From assembly GCA_034440575.1 (NCBI GenBank), contig JAOTOL010001230.1:174501-238500 (forward strand): a DNA stretch of 64,000 nucleotides, written 5' to 3'. The notes under the pieces were generated by a model. That model saw only the letters and a list, made by a program, of their open reading frames with translations. It was not told the DNA's origin and searched no databases. The position numbers were made by a program, and so were the translations under genes. Every line of letters starts with the position of its first letter. The first letter of the stretch is position 1. Positions 11,626 through 26,300 of this stretch are shown here, piece by piece. Origin of the DNA: Imbricaverruca yamaguchii (taxonomy: Eukaryota; Arthropoda; Thecostraca; Neoverrucidae).

Positions 11626-14600
11626 CTGTGGGACAGATACAGCATGAGTGTGGCCCAGCGGTCACGGCATGAGACAGCGGCTCAGTGGTCACTGCATGAA
11701 ACAGCGGCCAAGCGGTCACGGCATGAGATAGCGGGACAGCGGTCACGGCATGAGACAGCGGCTCAGCGGCCACGGCGTGAGACAGCGCCTCAGCGGCCAC
11801 GGCGTGAGACAGCGGCTCAGCGGCCACGACGTGAGATAGCGGCTCAGCGGCCACGGCGTGAGACAGCGGCTCAGCGGTCAGTGCATGAGACAACGGCCGT
11901 TTGATCAGGACATGAGATAGTGGCCGTTTGATCAGGACATGAAACAGCAGCCCAGCGGTCAGGGCATGAGACAACGGCCGTGTAATAAGGGCATGAGACA
12001 GCGGCCCAGCGGTCAGGGCATGAGACAGTGACCGTGTGGTAAGGGCATGAGACAGTGACCGTGACCACTCATGCCACTGGTCGAGGCATGAGTTAAACTG
12101 GTCGAGACACGAGTGAAACAGTGACAGAGTGGTCATGGCATGATACAATGGCAGATTGTTCGGGGCATGAGTGAGACTGGTCGAAGAATGAGTGAGACAG
12201 TCGTCGAGGGGTCAGGGCTTGAGGCAGTGGCGGAGTGGTCAGGGCATGAGAAATTGGCAGAGTGATCAGGGCATGAGATAGTGGTAGACTGGCCGGGGCA
12301 TGAGTGAGACTGGTCGAGGAATGAGTGAGACAGTGGTCGAGTAGCCAGGGCATGAGACAGTAGCAGAGTGTTCAGGGCATGAGAGTTTCAGTGGTCAGGG
12401 CATGAGACAGTGGTCGGGTGGTCAGGGCATGAGACAATGGCCGGGCGGTCAGGGTATGGTGCAGCGGCCGTTGGTCAGGGCATGAGTTAGTGACAGATTG
12501 GCCATTGCATAAAACTGTGATTCATCGTGTAAGATGGGACAGAGGTGGTAAAAATATACCCGCGACAATCGAATGGGACATTAGGTGCTGCATGGGAAAT
12601 GACAACGATGACAGGTTCAACCAAAGGAGAGAAGTACAGTGAGGATGAATTCGAGCATAGCGGGAGTAAAATACCTGTCCCAAGGCTTTCAACTTGTACT
12701 CACCCCTGACGAAGATACCATCTTCAGGTTGCAGAAGTAACCATCAAACAGTTGCCCACGACGAAACAAAAATCTAACGAAAACTGGTCAATCTAGCACA
12801 TTCGTCGGCGAATCACCCCTCCCTCTACCTCCAAAGTCTCACCAGCAGAAAGAGCCAGGTAGCCCAGTAGAAAGCGGCACCGAAGATCCATGCCTTGTAG
12901 GAGAAGCGCAGCAGCAGCAGCGCCATCCTGCTGAGGACGCACTGACCAGCCGGTGCCTTGGTGGAGCAGGGCAGCACCTGTCGGACCGCACACCATGTCA
13001 CACGTGTGCCGGCCGGTACCTTGGTGGAGCAGGGCAGCACCTGTCGGACCGTACGCCATGTCACACGTGTGCCGGCCGGCAGTGTAGTGGTGACCGCCTC
13101 TACAGCCGGACACCCCCAGCTTCCGGCAGTGGTGTAGTGGTGACTGCCTCTACAGCCGGACACCCCCAGCTGCCGGCAGTGGTGTAGTGGTGACCGCCTC
13201 TACAGCCGGACACCCCAAGCTGCCGGCAGTGGTGTAGTGGTGATCACCTCTACAGCCGGACACCCCCAGCTTCCGGCAGTGTAGGAGTGACCGCCTCTAC
13301 AGCCGGACACGCCAAGCTGCCGGCAGCATTGTGGTGATCACCTCTACACCTCTACAGCTGGACACGCCCAGCTGCCGGCAGTGTAGTAGTGACCGCCTCT
13401 ACAGCCGGACACGCCCAGCTGCCGGCAGCGTAGTGGTGATCACCTCTACACCTCTACAGCTGGACACGCCCAGCTGCCGGCAGTGTAGTGGTGACCGCCT
13501 CTACAGTCGGACACGCGATCCCAGTCCAAACGACGTTAGAGATGACCGGCATTTAGTGATCACCACAGTCACGAATGTCGTGAGAGACCAAAGTTTGCTG
13601 TTGTATGTCAACAGTACCCTCTAAACCGCGTCGGAGCTGAACAACCTTCAGTGTGAGCGTAGTATCCGACAGGTCGGTATCGATAGTCTCATACCACTGG
13701 TATGAGACATCGACTGGTCACACAGGTCGGTATCGACTGGTCTCATACCACTGGTAGCAGTCGCCCAGAATACTACCGAATCCGGAGTGCCTGAGTGGAT
13801 TTTCAGTGCCAGACACAACAATGGAAGAACAGTCACTGAGCCACCATGTGTCCGTGTTCACCACATGCCTGGGTGTTTCACGCACTGCATGCACCAGGTA
13901 TCTTTGCACTGACTGTGTCATCGCCTATGCGCGGACCCCAGTGCGCCATGCACACGACGTACCTGTGTGATTACAGTGCCATTGACGCCTTGTGTGGAGT
14001 TGCTGTAGTGCTGATCGCCGTACATGGTGTAGTGTGGCGCAATCGAGAGCAGCATTACGTTGAATGCCAGCAGCACGTACACCAGGGTCAGTACTAGAAG
14101 AACCAGGCCGTGCGGCCGTGTCCCACTTGGCTGTACACTGTAGAGCTGATGGAGCGTGGCAAGTGTCAGGGCACATTGTAGAGCTGATGGAGCGTGACGA
14201 ATGTCAGGGCGGGCACATTGTATAGTTGATGGAGCGTCGCAAGTGTCAGGGCACATTGTAGAGCTGATGGAGCGTGGCGAGTGTCAGGGCACATTGTAGA
14301 GCTGATGGAGCGTGGCGAGTGTCAGGGCACACTGTAGAGCTGATGGAGCGTGGCGTATGTCAGGGCGGGCACATTGTAGAGCTGATGGAGCGTGGCGAGT
14401 GTCAGGGCACATTGTAGAGCTGATGGAGCGTGGCGTATGTCAGGGCGGGCACATTGTAGAGCTGATGGAGCGTGGCGAGTGTCAGGGCACACTGTAGAGC
14501 TGATGGAGCGTGGCTAATGTCAGGGCGGGCACACTGTAGAGCTGATGGAGCGTGGCTAATGTCAGGGCGGGCACACTGTAGAGCTGATGGAGCGTGGCTA

Positions 14601-17245
14601 ATGTCAGGGCGGGCACACTGTAGAGCTGATGGAGCGTGGCAAGTGATAGGGCTCACTGTAGAGCTGATGAAACATTGGGCTGTCCGGGCACACTGTAGAG
14701 CTGATGGAGCGTGGCGAATGTCAGGGCGGGCACACTGTAGAGCTGATGGAGCGTGGCAAGTGATAGGGCTCACTGTAGAGCTGATGAAACATTGGGCTGT
14801 CCGGGCTTAGATGAAACATTGGGCTGCCGGGCACACTGTAGAGCTGTGGGCAGCATAGGGAGTGTGAGGGCACACTGTAGAGCTGATGAAACATTGGGCT
14901 GTCCGGGCACACTGTAGAGTTTGGGCAGCATAGGGAGTGTGATGGCACACTGTAGAGTTGAGGAAACATGGTGTCCGGGCACACTGTAGAGTTTGGGCAG
15001 CATAGGGAGTGTGAGGGCACACTGTAGAGTTGATGAAACATTGGGCTGTCCGGGCACACTGTAGAGTTTGGGCAGCATAGGGAGTGTGAGGGCACACTGT
15101 AGAGCTGATGAAACATTGGGCTGTCCGGGCACACTGTAGAGCTGATGAAACATTGGGCTGTCCGGGCACACTGTAGAGTTTGGGCAGCATAGGGAGTGTG
15201 AGGGCACACTGTAGAGTTGAGGAAACATGGTGTTCGGGCACATTGTGGAACCCGCGACAACACGGGGTGTTGGGACACACTGTAGACTTGGGGAAATATG
15301 ATAAATGTAGAACATACTGAAGAGCTTGGACAGCGTGAGGTGTTGTGGCACCCTGCAGCATTGTGGCAACATATGGCGTCCCAACACACTATAGGGCTAG
15401 GGAAATATGGCAATGCCAGGACACACTATGGAGTCAGTGCAAGATTGGGAAAGCTGGGACGCATTGCGCAGGTGGGGCAACGTGAGGAGTGTTAAGGAAC
15501 ATTGCATAACTGGAGCGACATGGAGGGTATCGGACAACATCGTGGAGTCGAAGTGGCGTGAAGGGTGTTACAACACACTATAGAACTGATGCGACATGAA
15601 GGGTGTGGAGACACGCTGAAGAGCTGAGTTATCATGGAGTGTGTTAGGATCCGTGACTGTAGAGCTGGGACGACATGGAGGATGTTAGAACATACTGTAG
15701 AGTTGGGGCGGTATCGATGGTGTTAGGACACACTGTAGAGCTGGGGCGGCATGGAGGGTGCTGGACATACTGTAGAGCCAGGGGGATGTGGAGGGTGTTA
15801 TGACATACTGTAGAGTTGGGGCGGTCGGGAGGGTGTCAGGAAACACTGCAGAGCTGGGCTGGCATGGAGGGTGTCACGAGACACTGTACAGCTGGGTGAA
15901 GCGAGGAAAACATATACACACAGAGTGCAACGCCAATGCAGGACGCCACATCAAATTAATTTGTTGCTAGAGTTAACAAAACCGCTAAGTAACTAAGCTG
16001 AGAAAAGGCGATTATACTACCACTGAAGAGCAACGACACTACGGTATCGATAAATCACCGAGAAAGTGAGCACCTGTCACATACAGAACGCATTCTCGGT
16101 AATACCAATCGGTGGGTGGATCGTGGAGCACCCAGGCAAGACGACAGTGTGTCCTCCGCTATATATCTTTCGTAGTGTCATGAAGCGCCTACAAGCTCTT
16201 CCTAATACCACACGGCATCAAATCCAACGCCTCCATACTATTTCAATTCAGCTGGTCGTCTTCAAAGCAATGGGCACACCATCGCTTTCATGGTGTCCCA
16301 TCCTCCTATCACATCGCAGCGTCAGGCGCTCCGTGAAGATCCCGGTCGGGCCTGGATTCGATCCGATCTTACCTTGATGGCGAACACCCTGACGCCGATG
16401 TCCTGGATGCAGGTGACGGTGGCGCCGAACAATGTCCCGATCAACAGCAGGTAGAGGATGTAGTCGAGCGGGTAGAGGCGGTCTGTCTGCGCCAGCAGCC
16501 AGTCCATCGGGTTGGGCAGCATGCGCTCTGGCAGGATGTAGCCCGACTTCATGCCCAGCGAATGCAGCGCCTTGTCGATGCTGGTCGAGGGCGACCATTG
16601 TGAGGTGGGCGATGGAGATAGCCATATGCCATGGGGAATTGTGTGACGCCTGGGCGGATTATCGAGACAGGAGGGCTGGGGTAGTGACTAAGCAGCTGGT
16701 ATTTTCGATGGTGACGTATCGTGAATCGGAGATGAGGATTTGTGGACGCAAGAGCAGGATAAGTGAGTGCGCATGTGTGCATGCAGGTGTACATGCATGT
16801 GCCCATGTGTATGTGTTGTTTGTATTGGAATTCTGGATTTGTATTTAAAAAATAATAATTTTCGGTTTAGCAAATTTCATGAGAACGGCATTCATTTTGT
16901 CACCAGAACCTGGTTGGTTAATTATTGGTTTTACGACACATCAACCGCTTAAGCTTGCTTATGACATCAACCCAGTGTGAAAAATTTGGTTTTTTTTTGG
17001 GGTGGGATATGAAAAAAAAAAAAAATATGAAAAAAAAAAATATAATAAAAAAAATAAAATTACATTTTTTTTTTTTTTTTAAATTAAATAAAAAAAAATA
17101 ATTTTTTTTTTTTTTTTAAAAAAATATAAAAAAAAAAAAATTTTTTTTTAGGGAAAAAAAAAAAAAAAAAAAAAAAATATATTTAATTTTTAAAAAAAAA
17201 AAAAAAAAAAAAATTTAAATAAAAATATTTAAAATAACCCCACCA

Positions 17246-17336
<91 letters not shown>

Positions 17337-20300
17337 TTTTTTTGTTGTTTGTGGTTTGAGTTTTTTAAAAATTAAAAAAAAAAAAAAAATTTAAATAACA
17401 CCAACCTGGTGGGAATGCCTGACAGCAGTGATGAATATAGCTATATTTAGTTAGACTTGGTGGACATTTGGGTTACTGAGTGGGAGATATGCTTAACCCG
17501 CGCCGTCTCTCCTGTCAGATCCTCACACCCGTCTCGGGGAGGGGATAGTAGTTGGTTGGTTATTTGGGCTTAGGGGCGCATCGACTGCTTCGGTCATACA
17601 GCGCCCATGGGGTGGGGGGGGGATAGTAACCGCCCTCAACAATATAAACTAAGCGTCACACGAAAACGAAAGTGGTGTCATCGGAAAGTGCTCCACGAGT
17701 ATGGTCCGGATCGACCCCAAAACAATTTTCCCCAAAAGTGACGTCACCAGGGGGCTAGATTTTCACGACTTTTCACGACTTCCGGTATGTTTTTGGCTCT
17801 GGGGAGTTCATTTTGGGAGATATATGAAAAAACAAAACGTATTTGGAATGAGAAAAACACAGGGAAATCGACCAGGGTCATACAATTTGTTTGGCCCCCA
17901 AAAATAAAAATGTGATTTTTTGAAGTTTCAAAAAGTTTAATGTAAGTTTTCTTTAATTTTACTTTTCCAGTGGGTAGAGCAGACCGAGAAACGTTGTTGG
18001 AAGTCAACTTGCCCTAATAAAAATGCTTACTTTAGCCAGAATATTATATTTGAACTGCAATTGGCAAATATACAAATTTTATATGTAGTCAGAAACGAAA
18101 ATATACAAATTCCACTCGTACGTTTTGTTGCATCCCTAGAGATAAGCAAAGGCTGAAAGTTTCATTAAAACATCTGTATCCGTTAAAGCGTGACGACTGA
18201 TTGCACTTTTTTGGAGGTGACCTCACTTGACCTTGACTAACTCGTTGACCCAAGATGACCTGACTTCAAAATTTTGAAACAGCATGCCAAATTGATGTGG
18301 GAAAAGGTATGTCAAATTTGGGTGCGCTGCCGCGCGCTGTTCTTCCGCTATCCGCAAAAAAACTGAGGGGGGCGGTTGAAGACCTCCAGAGACGGCATGG
18401 GCTAAGATATGCTCAGCACCAGCTCCTCCAGCTTGCTGGAATCCAGAAGCCAGCGGGAAGATTCATCTGGTCGAGAAACCATTAAAACTTTGGTTTGTTT
18501 TGGCACGTAGGTATTTATTCACATTTACTTATTTATACTCTGGTATGGCTCAGTTCTCAGGGAAAATGAGATAATTCTTGCGATTGTGTTTTGAGTAAAT
18601 GATGCACCATGCAAAAACAAACAAGACATCAATATCAAATCATTTTCCCTATTCTGAAACCAATAGGATGCACTAACACAGTGGAGGCCACCTGTTAACA
18701 TTGCCCCCCCCCCCCCACACCACCACCACCCCTGGAAGTATTTCTTCGTGGCGATGCCACTGCTTCTTGTAAACGAACGAATTTACGGATTACCCCATCT
18801 AGTTTGACATGTTTGACATTGTGACCTGATCCGACACATTTTGTTCGACATGGGTAATAGATTACTGAATTGATATTCGGGCATTGTTCCTTACCTTTCT
18901 AAAGTTATTTAAGGTTGTTGGCCTAAGATTAGCTCGGATGGCATTCGTTAGTTTATCAGAACACATAGGGTCATTTTAAATCCCCACACTGGAGAGGGCT
19001 AAGAATGACACGGCGAACAAAAAACAAACATGTGTCATGCTTATCCGCTTAGTGCTTCTCCGCAACTATGCAATGTGCTATTAATGGAAGCAAATACAGG
19101 GGAGGACACATCTGTTTCGATTGTGCTATCATGCGTCGATAAGTTTTAGCCATCCCATTGTCTAACATTAGCATGCAATTTCTCAACAAGGATAAATTGA
19201 AGATGATTTGCCGGGGAGGACAATAGTGCATGGTAAGAATGTTGATTGATTGAGTATTTGGGCTTAAGAGCGCGCCGATTACGAGGTCATTTAGCGCCCA
19301 TACATGGTAAGAATGAATAATAAGCATGTGGGAGTAGCAGGATCATGCCCTTCCCTACTTCTTGCCGGTATTAACCATTCACCACTTTAACTGAAGCAAT
19401 GAATTATTACACATTACACGAAAATGACTCATATGAAAAGAAGCTTGAATCTATTTCCATTTCTTGACCGTTCCTACACGACTAGGATACGACGACTACG
19501 ATATTGAATGACTAAGATATTTAATCTATTTCGCCTATGGGCACACCAATACCAGAATTAAAAGGGAACATGAAATGATCATGACGACACAGGCGCGACT
19601 TGATAGGAGGGTCGGAGCATCAAATTACGGTACCACATCCAGCCACGTGGACGTCTGCTAAGCCACATCGAGCGCCCAAAGTGACCACCTGATGCCTGAA
19701 AGCGACGACTGCCAGACGACTTACTTGCTCAGTAGCAGCGAAGTGAAAACCAGGGCTCCGATGCCGGTCACAGTCACTCCCAGACACAACTGGAAAGGTC
19801 GCAGGAAGCTGCTGCATCTGCCGCCCGACAAACAATTGCATGGATTTTCGATTGTCACCCACCACAGGTGGGCATCTCTAAACACGTCGCTAGGCCGAGG
19901 CTGGCAGTGAACCCGTTAATGTTGTGCCACGTAGAACACTCGCCATTCACTGCCAACTCCTGGATAGTAGCCAGTCAGTGAAGTTTTCCCCGGATCAGAC
20001 TCAAATAAAGGATCTCCCACATCAGAAGCAGACATCCACCGCGCCACCGCAATGGCGCGCTGGACAGTCAAAATTGTCGGAATCCATATATATGGATCCA
20101 GACACTCGGACATGTGCATCCAGACGCCCAGGCATGTGCCTGCGACAGTGTGCGATATCATACAGTGGGTGGGAAGGATGGAAGGGATATTATGTTACCT
20201 GTTCATCCAGGCACCGACGGCTTCACTAAGCTGCTGCTCCCGCCGAGCCAGCATCGCCTCTTCCCTTTCCAACTGTGCCAGACGGTCTGCCTGCCACGAC

Positions 20301-23300
20301 GGGAACGTCGAGTAATTGGCCTGTCGACACACAGTGGCTGTGGTGTAACCGACAACAAACCGTGCCTGTGGTAACGGCCCGGACAGACGGCCACAGCGGC
20401 CTGTCGACACACAGTGGCTGTGGTGTAACCGACAACAAACCGTGCCTGTGGTAACGGCCCGGACAGACGGCCACAGCTGGCCTGTCGACACACAGTGGCT
20501 GTGGTGTAACCGACAACAAACCGTGCCTGTGGTAACGGCTCGGACAGACGGCCACAGCCGGCCTGTCGACACACAGTGGCTGTGGTGTAACCGACAACAA
20601 ACCGTGCCTGTGATAACGGCCGGACAGACGGCCACAGCCGGCCTGTCGACACACAGTGGCTGTGGTGTAACCGACAACAAACCGTGCCTGTGGTAACGGC
20701 CCGGACAGACGGCCACAGCCGGCCTGTCGAACACAGTGGCTGTGGTGTAACCGACAACAAACCGTGCCTGTGGTAACGGCCCGGACAGACGGCCACAGCT
20801 GGCCTGTCGACACACAGTGGCTGTAGTGTAACCGACAACAAACCGTGCCTGTGGTAACGGCCCGGACAGACGGCCACAGCTGGCCTGTCGACACGCAGTG
20901 GCTGTGGTGTAACCGACAACAAACCGTGCCTGTGGTAACGGCCCGGACAGACGGCCACAGTCGGCCTGTCGACACACAGTGGCTGTGGTGTAACCGACAA
21001 CAAACCGTGCCTGTGGTAACGGCTCGGACAGACGGCCACAGCCGGCCTGTCGACACACAGTGGCTGTGGTGTAACCGACAACAAACCGTGCCTGTGGTAA
21101 CGGCCCGGACAGACGGCCACAGCTGGCCTGTCGACACACAGTGGCTGTGGTGTAACCGACAACAAACCGTGCCTGTGGTAACGGCTCGGACAGACGGCCA
21201 CAGTCGGCCTGTCGACACACAGTGGCTGTGGTGTAACCGACAACAAACCGTGCCTATGGTAACGGCCCGGACAGACGGCCACAGCCGGCCTGTCGACACA
21301 CAGTGGCTGTGGTGTAACCGACAACAAACCGTGCCTGTGGTAACGGCCCGGACAGACGGCCACAGCTGGCCTGTCGACACACAGTGGCTGTGGTGTAACC
21401 GACAACAAACCGTGCCTGTGGTAACGGCCCGGACAGACGGCCACAGCTGGCCTGTCGACACACAGTGGCTGTGGTGTAACCGACAACAAACCGTGCCTGT
21501 GGTAACGGCCCGGACAGACGGCCACAGCTGGCCTGTCGACACACAGTGGCTGTGGTGTAACCGACAACAAACCGTGCCTGTGGTAACGGCCCGGACAGAC
21601 GGCCACAGCTGGCCTGTCGACACACAGTGGCTGTGGTGTAACCGACAACAAACCGTGCCTGTGGTAACGGCCCGGACAGATGGCCACAGCTGGCCTGTCG
21701 ACACACAGTGGCTGTGGTGTAACCGACAACAAACCGTGCCTGTGGTAACGGCCATGACACAGTCATAGTTGGACTATTAGTGGTGGACGTACTCGCTCTA
21801 GGTTATGCAGAGGCACTTGCACTATTAGTAGGGGCTAGTTAGTTATTTGGGCTTTAGGGCGCATCGACCATGTTGATCATATAGCTATTAGTAGGGGCAA
21901 CAATGCTAACGTGATAGGATGGCATTAGCTCAAGGTACCTAAACTTTACGGTCCCTTCGCATTGCAAAACATAACGAAGTGTAAAGACCTTTCACAATTC
22001 TATATCCTTCCACAAATATCCTTGCACAATTCTAAGTTCTCATATGGTAGGATATATTTTGATAACCTCGCTTTGTTCATTATATTTACTCAATAAATGG
22101 CTTGATGTTTGCCGTCAGCATTCGCCATGTTAGTATTTTCCTCATGACTCTTCCTTCATTTACATCGTTTCTAAACGTTGCTTCCAATACATATAAGGAA
22201 ATATACATGTTCTGATAACACTAATTTACCCAATGTTATTCCCTGATTAACTACCAGCGAGTCATCATGGTTAACACGTATATATCCATTTGACAGAGCG
22301 GCTAAGTGATCTATTTGCATTATCAATAATAATTGCTGACTTGTGACCAGATACTATGCATTTGTGGGCACTTGGAAGCCCTAAACCCTATGAAGTAATG
22401 TATCTGATTGCACTTCGCGTCTTTCACATAATAGAGATTCCGCGACACATATTGAATGTAACAACAGATTAGTGCATATTAGGCGTACTATAATTTGATA
22501 CAGCATCGTGATTAGTGCTGTTGAAATGTCAGCTATAATGAGGGAATACACGGATGGTCACTCAAGACTACCAACCAGTTCTCCCTTACCATACTTTCCA
22601 TGTAGCTTTGATGTCTTCGATTTGGAATAAAATATAATTTACGGATATTTGCCACCAATTATCTTATTAATATTTCATCCTGCTTGAGATTATTTGCTTT
22701 GTAATAATACGCATGTCATCATTATGTGCTGAGAGTAAATCACTGCATGCTATGTTTGAATCATTGTACTGATGGAAATTATTGTCTTGATACTAAATAG
22801 TCATTTAAGAGATGGATTCGATTGTAATCAAGTATTTCTTTCGGATAATTGGTTTCCTTTCTTTTGCCTGGGTGGTTAATATTGCAAATACTGGAAAATG
22901 ACCTGAAAGGTCTTATCAGTATACCTGATCGGGAAATACATGAAAATTACTTATGAAGATATTGTCCAATAATGAACTAGTATTATGTCGTACCCGAGTA
23001 GCATTTGTGAGTGTGGGCAGAAAACTATATGGCAATAGCTAGTTTGAGAATCTCTCCACATTACTGTCATTTTGTATTTTACATTAACTGGCACTCATTG
23101 ATACCACAACATTTGAACTGAAGAACTATTGGCAATCAGCATGGATTCCACATCATAAAGTAATGAACAACGACGCCGCAACTCACTTTGAGCCGCTCTA
23201 CCTGCTCTACCGGCTTACTGTCCTCTCTCGCTCTCACGCCTCAGTAGATGGGGGCCGCCTGCGCAACTCGTCCTTTGTTCATTGACGCTATATCCGTATC

Positions 23301-26300
23301 TCTATTTTCATACACATCGTTTCGTCTTGGAAAACAAACAGTGAATGTCTCCTGTCATTGTGGGCTAAGTCAGAAACAATCATCAGAATAGAAGTCTGAC
23401 TCTTAGAAGTCAGAGACTCATTCACAACGAGAGACTAGCACAATATGAATATAATACGAATTTCTTTATCTCCAGGTCAATTTTGTTATAATTTAGCTTT
23501 CAGAGCTAAACTGCTATGTTGTGGTCTTCTTCGAACCAATGTATAGCATCTGCCATCATTATCCGCATCTTCTGTGATACAATGTTTTTCATGGCATCTG
23601 ACAGCCAACTGAAACTCAAGTTGGAGACACTTTGAATGTGGTCGAGGGGTGGCCGTATCTGTTGTGACTATAACGGTACCCCATTTCGTATTACGGCCGT
23701 AACCGCAGTAAGCACAGTGGCGGCGGCCATGTCTGTCGGGATCATGACCGTGACCGTGACCCAGTGTCCTAAAATTACTTTACCATTAACTGTGTGGATG
23801 AAGAAAGAAGTTGCTTCGGAATAGTGAAAGATTGGAAGAAAATAAAGGATCGCCACTTAAGGATTAAAAAAGCGGAATGACTCACTTCAGTCAGATGCAT
23901 TTTACAGTATTTCGCAGTCGTGTGCATGATAACTGCCCATACATCATGTGGCAAATTCGCAAAAACCTAAGACAAGGATGAAATAGCACAATTCCATTAA
24001 CTGTGAATTTCCAGGTCACATCGTCAATTATTTTACACTGCCGTGACCGCTATGGGTATGGCCGAGCCAGTCGGAATCATGGTCATGACCGTGATCGCTG
24101 TTCTTCATGGTCGTGCCTGTCGGGACCATGACCGTGGCCGCTGTTGGTTATGGCCGTGCCTGTCGGGACCATGACCGTGGCCGCTGTTGGTTATGGCCGT
24201 GCCTGTCGGGATCATGACCGTGACCGCTGTTGGTTATGGCTGCGCCTGTCGGGACCCTGACAGTGACCGCTGTTGGTTATGGCCGCGCCTGTCGGGATCA
24301 TGACCGTGACCGCTGTTGGTTATGGCTGCGCCTGTCGGGACCCTGACAGTGACCGCTGTTGGTTGTGGCCGTGCCTGTCGGGATCATGACAGCCGTTGGC
24401 TGTGGCCGTGTCTGTCGGGACCATTACCGTGGCCGCTGTGGGAATGACCGCGGCGATGATTGTGACAACTACGACACACACAAGCGTGACGGTTCCACAC
24501 GTGACGTCAGCTCACCTGGTCACGCAGTGTGCTGATCTGCAGCTGGAGACGGCTGCGCTCCTGGAGCACGTCTTCGCGCTGCTCCTGCACGCTCTCGGCG
24601 CCCCGCAGCAGACTCACCGGCCACAGCGACAGGCCCAGGCCCGTGTAGCCCACGACAGCGCACATGCCCACCAGACTGAGACTGTACAGCAAGATCGACA
24701 CCACGTCCTCGCCGGCTGTCGGCACATAGTTAACTCAGGTTAGATCAGGTCAGGTCAGGAGGCGTGCCCGCCACAGCGACAGGGCCAGACCCGTGTGTAC
24801 CATACGCTAAGGCATGGAAGGTAGATATGTAGGTAGGCACCAAGAGACCTCAATTAACTCTCAGTGCAGAAAGCGGCCATTTTGAACCCGTTTCTTTTCA
24901 CAAACTCATGAACCGTTCACGATATGACTTAAAATTTGGCATACCCTCCGACAACTGATGACAGCACAGTATGTCGCACAACTGAGTTCAGATTTCAAGA
25001 TTCAAGATTGCGGAGCTATGACGGGTCAATATTAGTCCACAACCTCGTCTCAATGAGCTTTTGGTGTACATTGACACATTTTTCACAAACAAACCTCACA
25101 TGATCCAGTGAAAAAAACATGGTAGCATGATGAAATGATGCAACACAAGTGCAAGATATAAAATGTGACCTCAAGTCAGGTCGCTATGTCAAATGGCCTG
25201 AAGTAGACAAACGTTTTTGGTTGATGGATTTTTAGCTCAAACATTCTTTTTCACAACGGGAACATGTGTGGTAGCAAACTGCCCCATCTAACCGTATTCA
25301 AAGTTTGGTGTCAATATCTGGTCAGGTCACTGAGCTATGACCTGGAACGTCCCAAGTGTGCATGTATTTAAGATGTTCGGGGGCTAAAGTGCTGATTGTT
25401 ACGAAGCTAAATGGGGACAGAAGGGTAATTTCGCACGCCTGTTTCATTTACGCTATGACCTGGCTCCCCAAATTCGACATAAATATCTTGCATTCTTGCG
25501 GGAATTTGTGTTGAAAACCGTTCAAAAGTTTAATTTTCCGTGTTTTTTTTTTACTTCTCAAATATGATGGACACATCTGATTTTGCTTCGGTCCCACCGA
25601 TTACCTTTTCATAAGCGCCATCTGCCTCGAAAATTGTCATCTTCAATAGTTCACCACATATTTTCCGATATCTCACATTGATGGAATAGGTGACCTCGAT
25701 CTTTGCATTCCCCACCTGTGCTTATATAACATCGATAGTGAAGCAAGAAATCGCATTCGTTTTGCGACCAAGGCCAGACAACTACGGCGAAGAAGGCATG
25801 CCAACTGCACCCCGACACTGACCTGCTTGATCTGATGTGCAACGAAGACCAAAAATATTGTGAAGTCGACCAGTCGTCGATAAAAATCCTGTTCACCAAC
25901 TCTGAAAGTTCAAGGCTGGATGGAACCACATGATTCCGTTTACCACATCTCCATCTTGTGTCGCGCAAAAGTTAGTCGGGACGGGTCAACATGACCCTCT
26001 CCGGCGCTGCGATGGCAGAAAATTTGCCGGCACCGCGAAGGATAAAGCATGAGCGCCTGGAAGAACAGGACCTCATTCTTACGTCGCAACGTGAAACCGT
26101 AAGGGATATCGAAATATGAAGGCACTATGGGGTGAAGAAATCGTACTCACTCGGCAAAACGGTGAATTCAAGGCGACGCTAGAACTATTGTTTTTCGTTA
26201 GGGGTGAGATGTTGATATGGTACAGTAAGATGTCTAAACCTGCCATGGAAATGATGTCGCTAAGCTTGAATTATACGTTTTTCAAGCACAATGTTGATCG

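Noticed and set aside
11640..15290. CRISPR-like regular repeats
   Set aside because: Units are contiguous with no unique spacers, and the context is a spliced animal gene.
14402..15413. Minus-strand open frames of 112-230 codons in the exon 9 array
   Set aside because: Repeat-derived peptides such as SSALQCA and LYSVP units; no single protein.
20195..21768. Long open frames of 307-509 codons on both strands over the 81-bp array
   Set aside because: They are open only because the unit length is a multiple of three; every frame repeats the same peptide. Only the last 122 bases of one minus frame are LMBRD1 exon 6.
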